Below, piece after piece: positions 18,723 to 27,365 of a stretch of 64,000 bases of DNA. The translations under genes were made by a program, and so were the position numbers. This stretch comes from Achromobacter spanius (lineage in GTDB: Bacteria > Pseudomonadota > Gammaproteobacteria > Burkholderiales > Burkholderiaceae_B). A model generated the notes under the pieces. The model ran no database searches. It saw only the letters and a list, made by a program, of their open reading frames with translations, and had not been told where the DNA came from. Location of the stretch: positions 3,782,001-3,846,000 of the forward strand of contig NZ_CP025030.1 of assembly GCF_002812705.1 (NCBI RefSeq), read 5' to 3'. Each line of letters opens with the position of its first letter. Position 1 is the first letter of the stretch.

Positions 18723-19904
18723 ATGATCGCTCCCGTTAATTTGCTTTTGATAGCAGCACTGGCGGGGGTGCTATCGCTCTGCGTGCTGGGGTCGCTGGCT
18801 CGCAGCGGCATGGCCGGCATCCGCGAAACCATACGCGCCAACTTGCTCACGCTGTTGGCGTTTTTTACGTTTGCGCTTCAGAACACGTCGGCGCCCTGGT
18901 GGTTGTCGGTGGTGGTGCCGAACGCGGCGATCGGGCTTGCGCTGTTCTCGTACTACTCGGGCGTGCGGCGGCTGTTGGGGCTAAGCGTGCCCAAGCACCT
19001 GATGACGTTGGCTTGCCTGCTGGCGCTGGTGGTGCTGCTGGTCTACACCTATGTGGATTGGCGGGTCGGGCCGCGCATCGTGGCGATGTCGCTGCTGCAA
19101 ATGGGCTTTCTGCTGGCGGTGGCCGTCACGGTCCAGCGCAACATGCCGACGCAGCGTTCCCGCTATAGCTACCGCTTCGTGTGGGCGGTGTCGGTCATTT
19201 CTGCGGCGCTCTGCGCGTTGCGGGCCGCCGTCTATCTGCTGGATCTGGCGGTGCCGCTACCGTTGCTGGAACCCAGCGCCTGGAACATTGCCTTCCTGAC
19301 CCTGGGCGTGCTGATCATGCCGTGCCTGACGCTGGGCACCATCATGATCATCCACGACCGCATGCTGGCTGACCGCGAGCAAGAGGCGAATACGGATTTC
19401 CTGACGGGGCTGATGTCGCGCAAGGCGTGGTGGATGCAGGCCGAGCGCTATTGCGCGCAGGCGCTGCGCACGCGCCGTCCCTTGACCTTGCTGCTGCTGG
19501 ATGTCGATTATTTCAAGCGTATCAACGATACGCATGGGCACGTGGCGGGCGATGCCGTGCTGCGCCATTTCGGTTTGCTGGCCACGGCCACGTTGCGCAC
19601 GGGTGACCATGTCGGCCGCGTGGGCGGCGAGGAATTTGGAGTGTTGTTTCCGGACATGCGCGGTGACGCGGTCATGGACGTGGCGGCCCGGCTGCTGGAT
19701 TCCGTGCGCCGCACGCCTTGCGCGCATGGCGGCAGCACCATTTCCTATACGTTCAGCGCGGGCGTGGCCGAGTGGGTGCCCGGCGAAAACTTGCAGGTGT
19801 TTTTCGAACGCGCCGACCGCAAGCTCTACAGAGCCAAGGAGGCGGGGCGCAACCGCATCGTCGGGCCGGGCGAGCCGGCCGAGCGATTGCCGGCGGCGGC
19901 CTGA
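18723..19904 (+). CDS. Membrane diguanylate cyclase (GGDEF)
   Basis: A 393-residue protein. The first 215 residues hold about seven hydrophobic membrane segments. The GGDEF domain (about 222-385) begins DFLTGLMSRKAWW, with the metal Asp in LLLDVDYFKRIND. The active loop is GGEEF at 301-305, and the inhibitory I-site RTGD at 292-295 is exactly five residues before it. It should therefore be an active, product-inhibited cyclase making c-di-GMP, with the membrane part as sensor. It starts 25 bases after the SPFH gene on the same strand, so cotranscription is possible. Confidence 0.93.
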   Translation: MIAPVNLLLIAALAGVLSLCVLGSLARSGMAGIRETIRANLLTLLAFFTFALQNTSAPWWLSVVVPNAAIGLALFSYYSGVRRLLGLSVPKHLMTLACLLALVVLLVYTYVDWRVGPRIVAMSLLQMGFLLAVAVTVQRNMPTQRSRYSYRFVWAVSVISAALCALRAAVYLLDLAVPLPLLEPSAWNIAFLTLGVLIMPCLTLGTIMIIHDRMLADREQEANTDFLTGLMSRKAWWMQAERYCAQALRTRRPLTLLLLDVDYFKRINDTHGHVAGDAVLRHFGLLATATLRTGDHVGRVGGEEFGVLFPDMRGDAVMDVAARLLDSVRRTPCAHGGSTISYTFSAGVAEWVPGENLQVFFERADRKLYRAKEAGRNRIVGPGEPAERLPAAA

Positions 19905-19914
19905 ACCGATCGCC

Positions 19915-19984
19915 CTTGTCGAAGCGGACTTGTCGAAGCGAACTTGTTCAATCGCCCTCGTTCAAACGGACGGGTTCAATCGTC
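19915..19984. repeat. Degenerate 14- to 15-base tandem repeat between converging genes
   Basis: About five units: CTTGTCGAAGCGGA, CTTGTCGAAGCGAA, CTTGTTCAATCGCCC, TCGTTCAAACGGAC and GGGTTCAATCGTC. The array starts 10 bases after the stop of the diguanylate cyclase gene and runs into the last codons of smpB, which is read from the other strand. Confidence 0.7.
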
Positions 19985-20449
19985 TTTGTCTTTGCGCGGG
20001 GCGCGCGTGTCGTGCTTCATGATGCGTTCTTTTTCACGCTGCCAGTCTTTTTCGCGCGCGGTATCGCGCTTGTCGAACAGCTTCTTGCCACGGCCCAGCG
20101 CGAAGTCCAGCTTGATGCGCCCGTTCTTGTAGTGCAGGTTCAACGGCACCAGCGTGTAGCCGCGCTGCTCGACCTTGCCGATGAGCTTGCTGATTTCCTC
20201 GGCCTTGAGCAGCAGCTTGCGCGTGCGCATGGCGTCGGGGTGGATATGGGTGGAGGCGGTGGGCAGCGGGCTGACGTGCATGCCCAGCAGGTACAGTTCG
20301 CCATCGCGTACGATGACGTAGCTTTCCTTTAGCTGCACGCGGCCGTCACGGATCGCTTTGACTTCCCAGCCTTGCAGGACAAGGCCGGCTTCGTAGCGGT
20401 CTTCAATGAAATAGTCGTGCGAGGCCTTGCGGTTGTCGATAATGCTCAT
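19976..20449 (-). CDS. smpB: SsrA-binding protein SmpB
   Basis: Binds tmRNA and brings it to stalled ribosomes for trans-translation. ATG 20449 gives 157 residues, the usual size, beginning [25 protein letters not shown]. The OB-fold core includes [11 protein letters not shown] and [21 protein letters not shown], and the basic C-terminal tail is [30 protein letters not shown] precedes the start, so an in-frame extension to 20566 was rejected. It is divergent from ratA, the common arrangement; no ssrA gene is seen in the window. Confidence 0.95.
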   Translation of the reverse strand: MSIIDNRKASHDYFIEDRYEAGLVLQGWEVKAIRDGRVQLKESYVIVRDGELYLLGMHVSPLPTASTHIHPDAMRTRKLLLKAEEISKLIGKVEQRGYTLVPLNLHYKNGRIKLDFALGRGKKLFDKRDTAREKDWQREKERIMKHDTRAPRKDKDD

Positions 20450-20558
20450 AACGCCTTTTTTGCTGATAACGCCAATTTGCTCGCTGCGAAGCGCCTCATT
20501 AGGCTCATGGTGCGCGGTGCCGGTAAAATCTTGCCATTCTAGCCATTTGCGATAGTCG

Positions 20559-20993
20559 ATGCACAAAGTACAACGATCCGTCCTGGTGCCCTACAGCGCC
20601 GCCCAGATGTTCGACCTGGTTGCCGACGTGGAGAAGTACCCCGAGTTCATGCCGTGGTGCGGCGGGGCCGAGGTGCAAAGCCGCGATGAACACGGCATGC
20701 AGGCCTCTATCCTGATCAGTTTTGCGGGCATGAAGCAGCGCTTCACCACGCGCAACACCCACGTCTATCCCGACCGGATCGACCTGGAACTGGTGGATGG
20801 GCCTTTTTCCAGCCTGATCGGGCATTGGGAATTCCAACCCTTGGCGGAAGACGCCTGCAAGGTCCTGTTCACCATGGAGTACGCATTTTCGAACCGTGCG
20901 CTGGAAATGGTGGTGGGGCCCGTCTTCAACCGTATCGCCACCAGCTTCATTGATTCCTTCACCAAGCGGGCGCAGGCCAAGTATGGCGAGTGA
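20559..20993 (+). CDS. ratA: START-domain protein RatA/COQ10 family
   Basis: A 144-residue polyketide cyclase/START-type protein beginning [31 protein letters not shown], the RatA/YfjG signature. Members of the family bind ubiquinone and support respiration, and E. coli RatA was also described as inhibiting 70S ribosome association. The location next to smpB and rnfH matches the E. coli locus. It overlaps rnfH by 11 bases. Confidence 0.93.
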   Translation: MHKVQRSVLVPYSAAQMFDLVADVEKYPEFMPWCGGAEVQSRDEHGMQASILISFAGMKQRFTTRNTHVYPDRIDLELVDGPFSSLIGHWEFQPLAEDACKVLFTMEYAFSNRALEMVVGPVFNRIATSFIDSFTKRAQAKYGE

Positions 20994-21330
20994 GCCATCC
21001 GTGGCCGCGCTGATCAACGTCAGCGTCTGCTATGCCTTGCCGGGCCACGTGTGGTTGCGCGAACTGCGTGTGCCCGACGGCGCCACCGTGTCCGACGCGC
21101 TGGCGGCCAGCGGGTTCGCGCAGGCGTTTCCCGTGGTGCAGCCCTGGGAGCGGGGCGTGGGTATTTTCGGCAAGGCCACCGAACCGCAGTCCAGGCTGGC
21201 CGAGGGGGACCGCGTTGAAATCTATCGTGGCCTGAGCTTCGACCCGAAGGAATCGCGCCGCCGCCGCGCCGAACACCGGCGCGCCAAGACGGCCAGGAAC
21301 GGCCGGGTGCGGCCTGCCGGCTTGCTGTAA
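20983..21330 (+). CDS. rnfH: RnfH family ubiquitin-fold protein
   Basis: A 115-residue protein of the RnfH (UPF0125) family with a beta-grasp fold: INVSVCYALPGHVWLRELRVPDGATVSDAL, then ERGVGIFGKATEP and LAEGDRVEIYRGLSFDPKESRRRRA. ATG 20983 lies inside the end of ratA, implying translational coupling; an in-frame start upstream within ratA was rejected. The family is encoded with RatA in most beta- and gammaproteobacteria, and its role is still unclear. The Arg-rich C-terminus runs into a tandem repeat at the stop codon. Confidence 0.92.
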   Translation: MASEPSVAALINVSVCYALPGHVWLRELRVPDGATVSDALAASGFAQAFPVVQPWERGVGIFGKATEPQSRLAEGDRVEIYRGLSFDPKESRRRRAEHRRAKTARNGRVRPAGLL

Positions 21331-21393
21331 TCGGACTGCTGTAATCAAGCTGCTGTCATCGGACGGCTGTCATCGAGCGGCTGTAATTGGCCC
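21324..21393 (+). repeat. 14-base tandem repeat, five copies, over the rnfH stop
   Basis: Five consecutive 14-base units with the pattern GCTGT(A/C)ATnnnnCn: 21324-21337, 21338-21351, 21352-21365, 21366-21379 and a diverged one at 21380-21393. The rnfH stop TAA is inside the first unit. The period is exact over all five copies. Confidence 0.88.
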
Positions 21394-21493
21394 GGTGCTG
21401 CCCACGCGCGTGGGCTGTCCGCCCTGGCTGACATTGTCACTAATAAGACAAATCCCGCCCGGCCATCGGGCGTAACATAAACGCGGTTTCATA

Positions 21494-21512
21494 TTTACGT
21501 TTACGTTAACGT
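21494..21512. promoter_or_regulatory. ACGT-rich candidate operator for the valine operon
   Basis: TTTACGTTTACGTTAACGT contains three ACGT elements, the last two forming the perfect palindrome ACGTTAACGT (21503-21512). It lies about 82 bases before the acyl-CoA dehydrogenase start. Regulators of branched-chain acyl-CoA degradation in proteobacteria (LiuR/LiuQ types) recognise ACGT-rich palindromes; assigning this site to them is inference. Confidence 0.45.
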
Positions 21513-21593
21513 CATGCCAAAATCGACCGGCGGGCGTTCACGAGACCACCCGCAACGCCAACAGATAACACCGACACCATCAGGAGACAGGCT

Positions 21594-22748
21594 GTGGACT
21601 TGGAACTGACCGACGAGCAGCGCGCGTTTGCGCAGGCCGCCCGCGACTACGCAGAGGGTGAACTGGCCCCCCATGCCGCGCGCTGGGACGCCGAGGGCAT
21701 CTTTCCCCGCGAGGCCTTCGCGCGGGCGGGCGAGATGGGCTTTTGCGCGATCTATGCCAGCGAAGACATCGGCGGCCTGGGCCTGCCGCGCCTGGACGCC
21801 ACCCTGGTGTTCGAGGAAATGGCCGCGGTGGACCCGTCGACCACGGCCTTCCTGACCATCCACAACATGGCGACCTGGATGGTCGGCAAATGGGGGCAAC
21901 CCGCCTTGCGCGAGGCCTGGGGCCCGCTGCTTGCCAGCGGCCAGAAACTGGCGTCGTACTGCCTGACCGAACCGGGCGCGGGGTCCGACGCCGCGTCCCT
22001 GTCCACGCGCGCGCAGCGCGATGGTGACGATTACGTGCTGAACGGCGCCAAGGCCTTTATTTCGGGCGGGGGCGACACCGACCTGCTGGTGGTCATGGCG
22101 CGTACCGGCGGCGAGGGCGCAAGCGGCATCAGCGCATTCGCGGTGCCCGCCGACACCCCGGGCATCAGCTATGGCCGCAAGGAAGAAAAAATGGGCTGGA
22201 ACAGCCAGTCCACACGCCCCATCACGTTCGAGAACGTGCGCGTGCCGGCCGGCAACCTGCTGGGCCAGGAAGGCGAAGGCTTCAAGATCGCCATGAAAGG
22301 GCTGGACGGCGGCCGCATCAATATCGGCACCTGCTCGGTGGGCGCGGCCCAGGGCGCGCTGGACGCCGCGCGCCGCTATATGGACGAACGTCGCCAGTTC
22401 AACCGCCGCCTGGCGGAATTCCAGGCCCTGCAATTCAAGCTGGCGGACATGGCCACCCACCTGGTCGCGGCACGCCAGATGGTGCGCCTGGCCGCGTGCA
22501 AGCTGGATGCGGGTGCGCCGGATGCGGCCACCTATTGCGCCATGGCCAAGCGCTTCGCCACCGACATGGGCTTTCAGATCTGCCTGGATGCGCAACAGAT
22601 ACACGGCGGCTACGGTTACTTGAAGGACTATCCCTTGGAGCGCTTGGTGCGCGATACTCGCGTTCATCAGATTCTGGAGGGCACCAACGAGATCATGCGC
22701 GTGATCATTGCCCGCCAATTGTTGGAAAAAGGAGCCGACATAAGATGA
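21594..22748 (+). CDS. Acyl-CoA dehydrogenase, probably isobutyryl-CoA dehydrogenase
   Basis: An FAD-dependent acyl-CoA dehydrogenase of 384 residues. It has the family signatures YCLTEPGAGSDAASL (about 122-136) and, near the C-terminus, QIHGGYGYLKDYPLERLVRD and ILEGTNEIMRVIIARQL, including the catalytic Glu in EGTNE. Its best functional match by context is isobutyryl-CoA dehydrogenase (ACAD8 type), because the next genes are the later steps of valine breakdown. The start is GTG 21594, with AGGAGA (21580-21585) before it. It overlaps the next gene by ATGA. Confidence 0.9.
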   Translation: MDLELTDEQRAFAQAARDYAEGELAPHAARWDAEGIFPREAFARAGEMGFCAIYASEDIGGLGLPRLDATLVFEEMAAVDPSTTAFLTIHNMATWMVGKWGQPALREAWGPLLASGQKLASYCLTEPGAGSDAASLSTRAQRDGDDYVLNGAKAFISGGGDTDLLVVMARTGGEGASGISAFAVPADTPGISYGRKEEKMGWNSQSTRPITFENVRVPAGNLLGQEGEGFKIAMKGLDGGRINIGTCSVGAAQGALDAARRYMDERRQFNRRLAEFQALQFKLADMATHLVAARQMVRLAACKLDAGAPDAATYCAMAKRFATDMGFQICLDAQQIHGGYGYLKDYPLERLVRDTRVHQILEGTNEIMRVIIARQLLEKGADIR

Positions 22749-23920
22749 ATGCACCGGTGTTGTTCGAAGAGAGAAGCGCCACGAATGGCGTGCGGTTCGG
22801 CATTGCGACGCTGAACGCGCCGCAGACGCTGAATGGCCTGTCGCTGGAAATGGTGGACTTGCTGGCGGCGCGCCTGGACGAATGGGCGCGAGATCCCGGC
22901 GTGGCGCTGGTGGTGTTGCAAGGCGCGGGCGAAAAGGCGTTTTGTGCGGGCGGCGACCTGCACGGCCTGTACCGCAGCATGAGCGAAAACCCCGGCAAGA
23001 GCGGCTGGAGCAACGCCTACGCGCGCCGCTTCTTCGAGCACGAGTACCGCCTGGACTACCGCATCCATACCTATCCGAAGCCCGTGCTGTGCTGGGGCCA
23101 CGGCATCGTCATGGGCGGCGGCATCGGCCTGATGATGGGCGCCAGCCATCGCGTGGTCAGCGAAAGTTCGCGGCTGGCGATGCCGGAAGTGTCGATCGGC
23201 CTGTTCCCGGACGTGGGCGGCAGTTGGCTGCTGAACCGCATGCCGGGCCGCATTGGCCTGTTCTTGGCGCTGACCGGCGCTCAGATGAACACGGCGGACG
23301 CCTTCTTCGCGGGCCTGGCGGACTTCCGCCTGAATCACGCGGACTGGCCCAAGTTGCTGGCGTCGCTGGAAGAGCAGCCCTGGGCCGGGCTGGCTGCGGG
23401 CGCATCGGAAGAAGCCATGGCGCCGCGTTCCATCAACGACGGCCTGCTGCGCCGCGCGTTGACCGCGCTGGAGCCGCAGACGCCGTTGGACCCTGGCCAC
23501 CTGCGCCAGCATTCCTTCCTGATCAACAACCTGTGCAACGGCAACCGCCTGGACGAGATCTACGAAGAGCTGGCGCTGCTGAAAGATCACGCCGACCCCT
23601 GGCTGGCACGCGCGGCATCCACCATGCTGGCCGGTTCGCCGGGCTCGGTGCGCCTGGCTTTCGCCTTGCAGCAACGCACGCGCCTGCGCTCGCTGGACGA
23701 CGTGTTCCGTGCCGAGTACATCGCGGCGCTGGCGTGTACCGCCCATGGCGATTTTGCCGAAGGCATCCGCGCCTTGCTGATCGACAAGGACAAGAATCCC
23801 CGCTGGAATCCCGCCGTCATCGACATGGCCACCGACGCCTGGGTACAAAAGTTTTTCGAAGAACCCTGGCCCGAGGGCGAAGCGCATCCGTTGGCCGATC
23901 TGGGCCAGGAAGGGCGCTGA
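22745..23920 (+). CDS. 3-hydroxyisobutyryl-CoA hydrolase (enoyl-CoA hydratase family)
   Basis: Crotonase-fold protein of 391 residues, longer than simple enoyl-CoA hydratases and typical of the HIBCH (ECH_2) group. Visible features are the oxyanion segment KAFCAGGDLHGLYR, GHGIVMGGGIGLMMGASHRVV and the HIBCH-type MPEVSIGLFPDVGGSWLLNRMPG with its catalytic Glu. A C-terminal extension contains a second helical region. The enzyme frees 3-hydroxyisobutyrate for the next enzyme, MmsB. ATG 22745 overlaps the previous stop. Confidence 0.9.
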   Translation: MNAPVLFEERSATNGVRFGIATLNAPQTLNGLSLEMVDLLAARLDEWARDPGVALVVLQGAGEKAFCAGGDLHGLYRSMSENPGKSGWSNAYARRFFEHEYRLDYRIHTYPKPVLCWGHGIVMGGGIGLMMGASHRVVSESSRLAMPEVSIGLFPDVGGSWLLNRMPGRIGLFLALTGAQMNTADAFFAGLADFRLNHADWPKLLASLEEQPWAGLAAGASEEAMAPRSINDGLLRRALTALEPQTPLDPGHLRQHSFLINNLCNGNRLDEIYEELALLKDHADPWLARAASTMLAGSPGSVRLAFALQQRTRLRSLDDVFRAEYIAALACTAHGDFAEGIRALLIDKDKNPRWNPAVIDMATDAWVQKFFEEPWPEGEAHPLADLGQEGR

Positions 23921-23997
23921 CGCACTTGCCCGGTCCCCCGTCATGCAGGTCACGATGAATCCATACCTATAGCAATAGCAACAGGAGACAAAACATC

Positions 23998-24888
23998 ATG
24001 AGCAGTATCGCGTTTATCGGTTTGGGCAACATGGGCGCGCCCATGGCATTGAATCTGGTCAAGGCCGGCCATAGCCTCACGGTCTTTGACCTGGTCCCGG
24101 CGGCCGTCAAGTTGTTGACCGATGCCGGCGCGCGCGCCGCCGCTTCGGCGTCGGAAGCCGTCAAGGGCGCCGACGTCGTCGTGTCGATGCTGCCGGCCAG
24201 CAAGCACGTGGAAGGGCTGTACCTGGGCGAAGACCTGCTGGGCAAGATCTCGTCCAGCGCGCTGGTCATCGAATGCAGCACCATCGCGCCGGATTCGGCG
24301 CGCAAGGTGGCGCGGGCGGCCGAGGTGCGCGGCATCACCATGATCGACGCGCCCGTCTCGGGCGGCACCGGCGGCGCGGCAGCGGGCACCTTGACCTTCA
24401 TTGTGGGTGGCCAGGCCGAAGCCCTGGAGCGCGCGCGTCCCGTGCTCGAGAAAATGGGCAAGAACATTTTCCACGCCGGCCCGGCGGGCGCGGGCCAGGT
24501 GGCCAAGATCTGCAACAACATGCTCTTGGGCATCCTGATGGCCGGCACGTCCGAAGCGCTGGCGCTGGGCGTGGCCAACGGGCTGGATCCGAAGGTGCTG
24601 TCCGACATCATCGCCAAGAGCTCGGGCCGCAACTGGGCCACCGAACTCTACAACCCGTGGCCGGGCGTAATGGATCACGCACCTGCCTCCAAGGGCTATG
24701 CCGGCGGCTTTGGCGTGGACCTGATGTTGAAGGACCTGGGCCTGGCCGCCGAAGCGGCGCTGTCGGCGCGCGCGTCCATTCCGCTGGGCGAACTGGCGCG
24801 CAACCTGTATTCGCTGCACAGCTCGGGCGGCTCGGGCAAGCTGGACTTCTCCAGCATCGTCAACCTGGTCAAGCGCGAGCAAGACTGA
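23998..24888 (+). CDS. mmsB: 3-hydroxyisobutyrate dehydrogenase
   Basis: NAD-dependent oxidation of 3-hydroxyisobutyrate to methylmalonate semialdehyde in valine degradation. The 296 residues start with the Rossmann motif IAFIGLGNMGAPMALNLVKAG. The substrate motif is DAPVSGGTGGAAAGTLTF and the catalytic Lys is in GAGQVAKICNNMLLG. The C-terminal part includes KGYAGGFGVDLMLKDLGLA. AGGAGA (23981-23986) provides the ribosome binding site. The gene directly follows the hydrolase making its substrate; the semialdehyde dehydrogenase is not in the window. Confidence 0.94.
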   Translation: MSSIAFIGLGNMGAPMALNLVKAGHSLTVFDLVPAAVKLLTDAGARAAASASEAVKGADVVVSMLPASKHVEGLYLGEDLLGKISSSALVIECSTIAPDSARKVARAAEVRGITMIDAPVSGGTGGAAAGTLTFIVGGQAEALERARPVLEKMGKNIFHAGPAGAGQVAKICNNMLLGILMAGTSEALALGVANGLDPKVLSDIIAKSSGRNWATELYNPWPGVMDHAPASKGYAGGFGVDLMLKDLGLAAEAALSARASIPLGELARNLYSLHSSGGSGKLDFSSIVNLVKREQD

Positions 24889-24903
24889 CATGAGCGCACA
24901 GCA

Positions 24904-25341
24904 ATGAGTGCACAACAGGCGCCGTCCGACCCCGCCGCGCGGGTCAAGGCCAGCTTCGACCGGCAAAGCGTCATGCGCTTGCTGGGCGCGGGGCTGGACG
25001 TGGTGGAGCCGGGCAGGGTGGACATCGTGCTGCCTTACCGGGCCGATCTCTGCCAGCAAAACGGCTTTCTGCACGCCGGTATTTCCACCACGATCGCCGA
25101 CAGCGCGGGCGGTTATGCCGCCTACACGCTGTTCGGGCCGGGCGAAGACGTGCTGACCTCGGAGTTCAAGATGAACTTCCTGGCGCCCGCCAAGGGCGAC
25201 CGCTACGTGGCCAGCGGCCGCGTCGTCAAGCCGGGCAAGCGTTTGTCCATCTGCCAGGTTGAAGTGCATGCCTACGACGGTGAACAGGCCACGCTTTGCG
25301 TGATAGGCTTGCTCACCGCGGTGCGCGTGACGCCGCGATGA
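24904..25341 (+). CDS. PaaI-type hot-dog thioesterase
   Basis: A 145-residue single hot-dog domain acyl-CoA thioesterase of the PaaI/YigI kind: QQNGFLHAGISTTIADSAGGYAAYTLF carries the active-site region (HAG and the acidic Asp), followed by TSEFKMNFLAPAKGDRYVASGRVVKPGKR. It is 15 bases after mmsB and ends the valine operon, where it may release CoA from accumulated acyl intermediates. The substrate is not defined by sequence. A GC-rich hairpin follows. Confidence 0.88.
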   Translation: MSAQQAPSDPAARVKASFDRQSVMRLLGAGLDVVEPGRVDIVLPYRADLCQQNGFLHAGISTTIADSAGGYAAYTLFGPGEDVLTSEFKMNFLAPAKGDRYVASGRVVKPGKRLSICQVEVHAYDGEQATLCVIGLLTAVRVTPR

Positions 25342-25346
25342 ATCCG

Positions 25347-25391
25347 GCGCGCCGCGCGTGTCGCCCTTGACGGGGCGGGCGCGCGGCGCGC
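25347..25391 (+). terminator. Long GC hairpin after the thioesterase gene
   Basis: Arms of 12 bases, GCGCGCCGCGCG (25347-25358) and CGCGCGGCGCGC (25380-25391), are perfectly complementary with a 21-base loop that itself can pair (CGCCC/GGGCG). There is only a short TTG after it, so it is a candidate terminator or mRNA end without a strong U tract. Confidence 0.5.
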
Positions 25392-25419
25392 TTGTCACGC
25401 GCTGCATGGGTACAGGGCA

Positions 25420-26109
25420 ATGCCTGCAAAAGAACACCACCGAATTTTCCGCAGCAACTGGCTGCGCGCCGCTGTGCTGGGGGCCAACGACGGCATCGTT
25501 TCCACGGCCAGCCTGATTACCGGCGTTGCCGCCGCGCAGGCCTCGCATGGCGCCATCCTGACGTCGGGCCTGGCCGGGCTGGTGGCGGGGGCCTTGTCGA
25601 TGGCGGCCGGCGAATATGTGTCCGTGCGCTCGCAGGCCGATACCGAGGCGGCCGACCTGCGGATGGAGCAGCGCTCGCTGAAAGGCAATTCAGAAGAAGA
25701 GCTGGCCGAGCTGGTCGACATCTATGTGGGCCGTGGCCTGACGCGCAATCTGGCGACGCAGGTGGCGCAACAACTGACCCGCCACGACGCGCTGGATGCC
25801 CACGCGCGCGACGAACTTGGCATTTCCGTGCATAACCGCGCGCAGCCCGTGCAAGCGGCGGTGGCGTCCGCCGCCTCGTTTGCGGCCGGCGCGGCCTTGC
25901 CCTTGGTGGTAGCGGTGACGGCGCCCCTGCCGCATTTGATCGCTTGGGTGATCGGTGCATCGGTGGTGTGCCTGGCCGCGCTGGGGGCATTGGCCGCGGG
26001 GGCGGGCGGCGCGCCCAAGGGGCCGGCCGCCTTGCGCGTGACGATACTGGGCGCGTTCGCCATGGCGGCCACGGCCGCCGTGGGCGCAGTGTTCGGCGTG
26101 GCGGTCTAG
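25420..26109 (+). CDS. VIT/CCC1-family iron or manganese transporter
   Basis: A 229-residue membrane protein of the VIT1/CCC1 family. The N-terminus has the diagnostic LRAAVLGANDGIVSTASLITGVAAA in membrane helix 1, and helix 2 ends with LSMAAGEYVSVRSQADTE, the metal-binding Met/Glu segment. A cytosolic charged region (about 75-140) is followed by three further helices. Bacterial members export or sequester Fe(II) or Mn(II). The gene is alone on this strand between the thioesterase and convergent ygfZ. Confidence 0.92.
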   Translation: MPAKEHHRIFRSNWLRAAVLGANDGIVSTASLITGVAAAQASHGAILTSGLAGLVAGALSMAAGEYVSVRSQADTEAADLRMEQRSLKGNSEEELAELVDIYVGRGLTRNLATQVAQQLTRHDALDAHARDELGISVHNRAQPVQAAVASAASFAAGAALPLVVAVTAPLPHLIAWVIGASVVCLAALGALAAGAGGAPKGPAALRVTILGAFAMAATAAVGAVFGVAV

Positions 26110-26126
26110 CGCGGCCGCCCGTTGCT

Positions 26127-26198
26127 GGATGCTGGGTGAGCAGGCTGCCGGTGCTGGGTTGGCAGACTGCCAGCGGGATGCCGGGTTGGCAGGCTGCC
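26127..26198. repeat. 23-base imperfect tandem repeat between converging genes
   Basis: Three copies of about 23 bases, GGATGCTGGGTGAGCAGGCTGCC-like: 26127-26149, 26150-26171 and 26176-26198. Each contains a T/CGCTGGGT-like left part and ends in GCAG(G/A)CTGCC. It fills most of the space between the stops of the VIT gene and ygfZ. Confidence 0.75.
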
Positions 26199-26213
26199 CG
26201 CTGGAACGCTGGT

Positions 26214-27212
26214 TCAGGGCGTAATAGAGTAGGGCAGCGGCGTGGTGCTAATGCGCGGCCCGTCTTCCGCGCCCAGCCGCAGGTCGCCCTGGGGCAGCGC
26301 GGCAAGCGTGGTCTCGAACAGCACGGCGGCCACGCCCGCGTCACTGGCGCCATCCACGATGCGGCCGATGGGCTCGCCCGGCTGGGTGGCGTCGAATACG
26401 TCCACGCCGGCCAGCGCCGCGCCTTGCACGCTGGCGTCGGCGATGGTGCCGTAGGCCATGCGCCGCTTTACGGTGCCCCGGTAATGGCTGCGCGCCACCA
26501 CTTCCTGGCCCGGATAACAGCCCTTGGTGAAACTCACGCCCTGCACCAGTTCCAGGTTGACCGTTTGCGGGATGAATACGTCTTGCGTGGCCGTGGCAAT
26601 CCAGGGGATGCCGGCGGCCAGATCCGCCATTTGCCATTGTGAGGCGGGCGCCAGGCCAAGCACGCCGGCCAAGGCCTGGGATTGTTCCAGCTGTTCGTCG
26701 GACGCAATCCACCACCAGCGCAACTGGGCATCCGCCGAGGGAGCGGCGATCCAGGTGCCGGACGGCAGGTCCACCCGCTGCCAGTCCGCGCGCGGCAAGG
26801 CGCCGGTGACGGCTTCCAGCGCGGCGGCCTGTTCCGTTGTTGCCTGCACGCCGGCCACGTTCAGCGCGGTGGCGGCAAGCTTGACCTTGGCCCGCAGCAC
26901 GAACATGGACAGGCGCTTGAGCAGGGCTTGGGACAGGTCCTGGCGTACCAGGCCGTACAGTTGCGGGCCATCTTCCGCGCCGGGGGCGGCGCGCCACATG
27001 ACCAGGGTGGCCAGCAGCCGGCCCTTGGCCGTGCAATAGCCCGCCAGGCGGGCGGCATCAGCGGGCAGGCCGGTGACGTCTTGCGTCAGTTGGCCGTGCA
27101 GAAAAGTCAGCGCGTCGGCGCCGGACGCGCTGAAAACCAGAAAGTCATCCAGCGGCGCGCATGGCGCGCAACCTTCGGCGCGGACAGGAATCGAAGAATA
27201 GAAAGCGTGCAT
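26214..27212 (-). CDS. ygfZ: Folate-binding protein YgfZ
   Basis: Tetrahydrofolate-binding protein related to GcvT that helps maintain iron-sulfur enzymes such as MiaB. The 332-residue sequence carries the YgfZ signature KGCYPGQEVVARSHYRG (about 233-249) with its redox-active cysteine, plus the N-terminal SGADALTFLHGQLTQDV of the aminomethyltransferase fold. It diverges from mltG, as in many proteobacteria. Confidence 0.95.
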   Translation of the reverse strand: MHAFYSSIPVRAEGCAPCAPLDDFLVFSASGADALTFLHGQLTQDVTGLPADAARLAGYCTAKGRLLATLVMWRAAPGAEDGPQLYGLVRQDLSQALLKRLSMFVLRAKVKLAATALNVAGVQATTEQAAALEAVTGALPRADWQRVDLPSGTWIAAPSADAQLRWWWIASDEQLEQSQALAGVLGLAPASQWQMADLAAGIPWIATATQDVFIPQTVNLELVQGVSFTKGCYPGQEVVARSHYRGTVKRRMAYGTIADASVQGAALAGVDVFDATQPGEPIGRIVDGASDAGVAAVLFETTLAALPQGDLRLGAEDGPRISTTPLPYSITP

Positions 27213-27365
27213 GGCGGCGGTGTGATCACGTCATCAAAGTGCAGATGATAGCCGCCTTCCCGCAGGCAATGGCCCATGCCCCCGATGGACAAAGGGCCGT
27301 GCCATGGGCGCTGGCCCCGTTTTTGCCGCGCCAGATTCTCGCGATCCATTAAACTTCCGGGACTT

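Noticed and set aside
20447..20560. Possible tmRNA (ssrA) gene beside smpB
   Set aside because: The gap between smpB and ratA is only about 110 bases and shows no tRNA-like acceptor end or tag reading frame.
19915..21393. Short tandem repeats considered as CRISPR arrays
   Set aside because: Units are contiguous without spacers, degenerate and only 14-15 bases; no cas genes nearby.
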